Source of the DNA: Acidimicrobiales bacterium
Lineage (GTDB): Bacteria; Actinomycetota; Acidimicrobiia; Acidimicrobiales; UBA8190
Length of the DNA stretch: 6,052 nucleotides
Direction: 5' to 3'
Assembly (NCBI GenBank): GCA_030042575.1
Contig: JASHZK010000046.1
Span: 1-6,052, forward strand
Positions 4,371-6,052 of the stretch are shown piece by piece. A model generated the notes under the pieces. That model searched no databases. It was not told the origin of the DNA and worked only from the letters and a program-made list of their open reading frames with translations. Made by a program: the position numbers and the translations under genes. How positions within the stretch are numbered: position 1 is the first letter of the stretch; each line of letters begins with the position of its first letter.

Positions 4371-5957
4371 ATGGGTGTGGGACGGAAAGCCGCGCTTGCT
4401 GTCGGGTCGGGGACGCTGATCGTCGCCCTCGGGTGTCTGGTGGGTTCGAGCGTGCCGGCGGTGGCCGGCGTGATCCAGCCGGTGCCTTTCGTGACCGGCC
4501 ACATCATTTCCGCCGGCCACATGGCACAGCCGCCCACCACGGCGGAGTGCGAGGCGGACTACGACGTCGCCTGCTATCAGCCCTCCCAGCTCGAGTCGGC
4601 CTACAACCTGGCACCGCTCTTCGCCAGGGGGATCGAGGGGCAGGGTGAGACGATCGTCATCGTCGATGCCTTCGGCTCCCCGTCCATCGTCTCGGACCTG
4701 GACACCTTCGACGCCGAGACGGGCCTGCCCAACCCGCCCTCCTTCCAGGTGATCACCCCCGAGGGCCCCATCACCACCAACCCCAGCGACTGCGCGTCCG
4801 AGTACAGCCCGACCGGCCCTGATCTGTGCTCCGACTATTACGGCTGGACCGACGAGACCAGCCTCGACGTCGAGTGGTCGCACGCCATGGCTCCGGAGGC
4901 CAACATCCTCCTGGTCGAGACCCCGATGACGGAGACCGAGGGAATCTACGGGTTCCCGCAGATCGTGGCGGCCGAGAACTACGTCATCGACCACCATCTC
5001 GGTGACGTGATCACCCAGAGTTTCGGGGCCACCGAACAGACCTTCACCAGCCCGAGCCAGATCTACTCGCTGCGCTCCGCCTACGAGAACGCGGCGCGGA
5101 ACGGGGTGACCGTGTTGGCCTCGTCCGGTGACGAAGGATCGACCGACTACTACTGCGATCCCAGCTCCGGGTGCGCCGACCCGAACGACGCCGATTGCTG
5201 CTACTCGACCCAGGCGATCGACTGGCCGTCCTCGGACCCGCTGGTCACGGCGGTGGGCGGCACCCAGCTGCACCTCAACGACCAGGGCTACCGGACCGCT
5301 CCCGACAGCGTCTGGCACGACCTCAGCTCCACCGTCGGGATTCCGGGGCCCGTCTACACCTGGGGGTCGAGTGGAGGAGGCCACTCCACGGTCTTCTCCC
5401 GTCCGTCGTTCCAAAACGGGGTGGCAGGCGTCGTCGGCGGCAGCCGGGGCACGCCCGACATCGCCATGAGCGCCGCCGTCAACGGAGCCGTGGTCTACTA
5501 CGACACCACCGACCCGTCGGTGGCCGGATGGTCGATCGTGGGCGGGACCAGTGAAGCCTCTCCGCTCTTCTCCGGCATCGTGGCCCTGGCTGACCAGGTG
5601 GCGGGGCACAGTCTCGGCTACTTGAACCCGGCCCTGTACGCCCTGGCGCAAAGCGGGCAGCCCGACGGCATCGTGCCCATCTCCCAGGGAGACAACACCT
5701 ACACCTTCTGCCCGCCCGACGACTACCTGACGTCCGGCCCCTATGCCGGACTGGAGTGCGCCTCCCAGTCCGACCTGGTGACCGTCTCCGGGTTCTCGGC
5801 CGACGGCTCCTACAACGACGCCACCGGGTGGGGCACAGTGGATGCGGCCGTGTTCGTTCCGGCCCTTGCCAGCTTCGCAGGACGAGGAGCACCCCCGCAC
5901 CCCCCGCACCCACCGAGCCCCCCACACCCTTGGCGCCCTTGGCACTTCGGCCCGTGA
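4371..5957 (+). CDS. Secreted S53 (sedolisin) family serine-carboxyl peptidase without prodomain
   Basis: A predicted exported endopeptidase of 528 residues. Sedolisins use a Ser-Glu-Asp triad and usually work at acid pH. The start is ATG 4371, preceded by GAGGA (4353-4357) and GGGGGA (4361-4366); GTG 4368 is the alternative. Residues 1-32 form a signal peptide (R5, K6, a hydrophobic core, and A30-V31-A32 before the likely cleavage). C22 in VALGC is a poor lipobox. The catalytic domain begins near residue 68 (CYQPSQLESAYNL). Triad residues are E162 and D166 in DETSLDVEW and S394 in GGTSEASP; D254 in SSGDEG is the expected oxyanion-hole Asp. YNDATGWGTVD (481-491) matches the end of the fold. 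The propeptide domain normally preceding S53 catalytic domains is absent: only about 35 residues separate the signal peptide from the core. The mature protein has ten cysteines. It ends in a Pro/His/Trp-rich tail (508-528). Confidence 0.93.
   Translation: MGVGRKAALAVGSGTLIVALGCLVGSSVPAVAGVIQPVPFVTGHIISAGHMAQPPTTAECEADYDVACYQPSQLESAYNLAPLFARGIEGQGETIVIVDAFGSPSIVSDLDTFDAETGLPNPPSFQVITPEGPITTNPSDCASEYSPTGPDLCSDYYGWTDETSLDVEWSHAMAPEANILLVETPMTETEGIYGFPQIVAAENYVIDHHLGDVITQSFGATEQTFTSPSQIYSLRSAYENAARNGVTVLASSGDEGSTDYYCDPSSGCADPNDADCCYSTQAIDWPSSDPLVTAVGGTQLHLNDQGYRTAPDSVWHDLSSTVGIPGPVYTWGSSGGGHSTVFSRPSFQNGVAGVVGGSRGTPDIAMSAAVNGAVVYYDTTDPSVAGWSIVGGTSEASPLFSGIVALADQVAGHSLGYLNPALYALAQSGQPDGIVPISQGDNTYTFCPPDDYLTSGPYAGLECASQSDLVTVSGFSADGSYNDATGWGTVDAAVFVPALASFAGRGAPPHPPHPPSPPHPWRPWHFGP
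5888..5954 (+). other. Pro/His/Trp-rich C-terminal tail of the peptidase
   Basis: The last 22 or so residues (GAPPHPPHPPSPPHPWRPW, then HFGP) are low-complexity and follow the end of the S53 fold. The DNA carries near-tandem copies of CCCCCGCACC (5892-5910) and of CCCTTGGC (5927-5934, 5936-5943), consistent with growth by slippage. The tail is probably extended and could bind metal or cell wall; no function can be read from it. Confidence 0.6.
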
Positions 5958-5990
5958 CCCGGCGCTAGCGATCTCAGACGGCAAGCTCCA

Positions 5991-6036
5991 CACCGGCCCC
6001 ACCTGACCGGACAGCTCCGGGACGCTCGGACCGGTG
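5991..6036. terminator. Nested inverted repeat downstream of the peptidase
   Basis: CACCGG (5991-5996) pairs with CCGGTG (6031-6036). Inside, CCGGA (6007-6011) pairs with TCCGG (6016-6020) around a CAGC loop. The two unpaired stretches between the stems are exactly 10 bases each. It begins 33 bases after the peptidase stop. No T tract is visible before the window ends, so it could be a terminator or an operator for a gene further right. Confidence 0.35.
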
Positions 6037-6052
6037 CCCTTGGCGTCGCCCT

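Noticed and set aside
4353..4440. Lipoprotein anchor at C22 of the peptidase
   Set aside because: VALGC has Ala and Leu in the -3 and -2 positions, a poor lipobox, whereas A30-V31-A32 is a good signal peptidase I site a few residues later.
5892..5943. Short C-rich direct repeats considered as a repeat array
   Set aside because: They are inside the coding tail of the peptidase, have only two copies each, and no spacers, so they are not a CRISPR or mobile-element signature.
4038..6002. A 654-codon open frame on the minus strand opposite the peptidase
   Set aside because: It mirrors a strongly biased GC-rich gene, is Gly/Val/Arg/His-rich with no recognisable domain, and overlaps the full peptidase gene, whose motifs are unmistakable. 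Long antisense frames are common opposite high-GC genes.

Overview
The window looks like chromosomal DNA from a high-GC actinobacterium. G+C is about two thirds by eye, the reading frames prefer G or C at the third codon position, and GTG and TTG starts are common. The gene set (a Stf0-type sulfotransferase, a Gfo/Idh/MocA oxidoreductase and a secreted S53 peptidase) would suit an acid-associated or soil lineage such as the Acidimicrobiia, but that placement is inference. No rRNA, tRNA, CRISPR array, insertion sequence or phage gene is visible.

Layout. (1) 3-602 (+): C-terminal three quarters of a Stf0-family sulfotransferase, cut by the left edge. (2) 666-1391 (-): a HAD-IB phosphatase of the MtnX/phosphoserine-phosphatase-like group, convergent with the sulfotransferase; a stem-loop lies between their ends. 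(3) about 1559-2194 (+): a protein I do not recognise, with an uncertain 5' end, divergent from the phosphatase. (4) 2195-2499: a gene-free gap with two short hairpins. (5) 2500-2751 (+): an 83-residue DUF1543-type protein with a clear ribosome binding site. (6) 2752-2984: a gap with three GC hairpins. (7) about 2997-4106 (+): a complete Gfo/Idh/MocA NAD(P)-dependent oxidoreductase. (8) 4107-4370: a regulatory-looking gap with a candidate promoter, a 9-bp inverted repeat and a hairpin followed by five Ts. (9) 4371-5957 (+): a secreted sedolisin-type (S53) serine-carboxyl peptidase with no propeptide domain. (10) 5958-6052: a nested inverted repeat, possibly a terminator.

The genes do not form a single operon: orientations are mixed and each gap contains its own hairpins. 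A sulfotransferase, a small-molecule phosphatase and a sugar/inositol-type dehydrogenase would fit the edge of a surface-glycan or glycolipid modification locus, but no glycosyltransferase or sugar-nucleotide gene is visible to confirm it. The peptidase appears to be an independent secreted-enzyme gene with its own long leader.

I do not see a convincing new multi-gene system. The most unusual items are the peptidase (no prodomain, an apparently altered calcium site, ten cysteines, a Pro/His/Trp-rich tail), its leader region, and the unrecognised protein at about 1559-2194.
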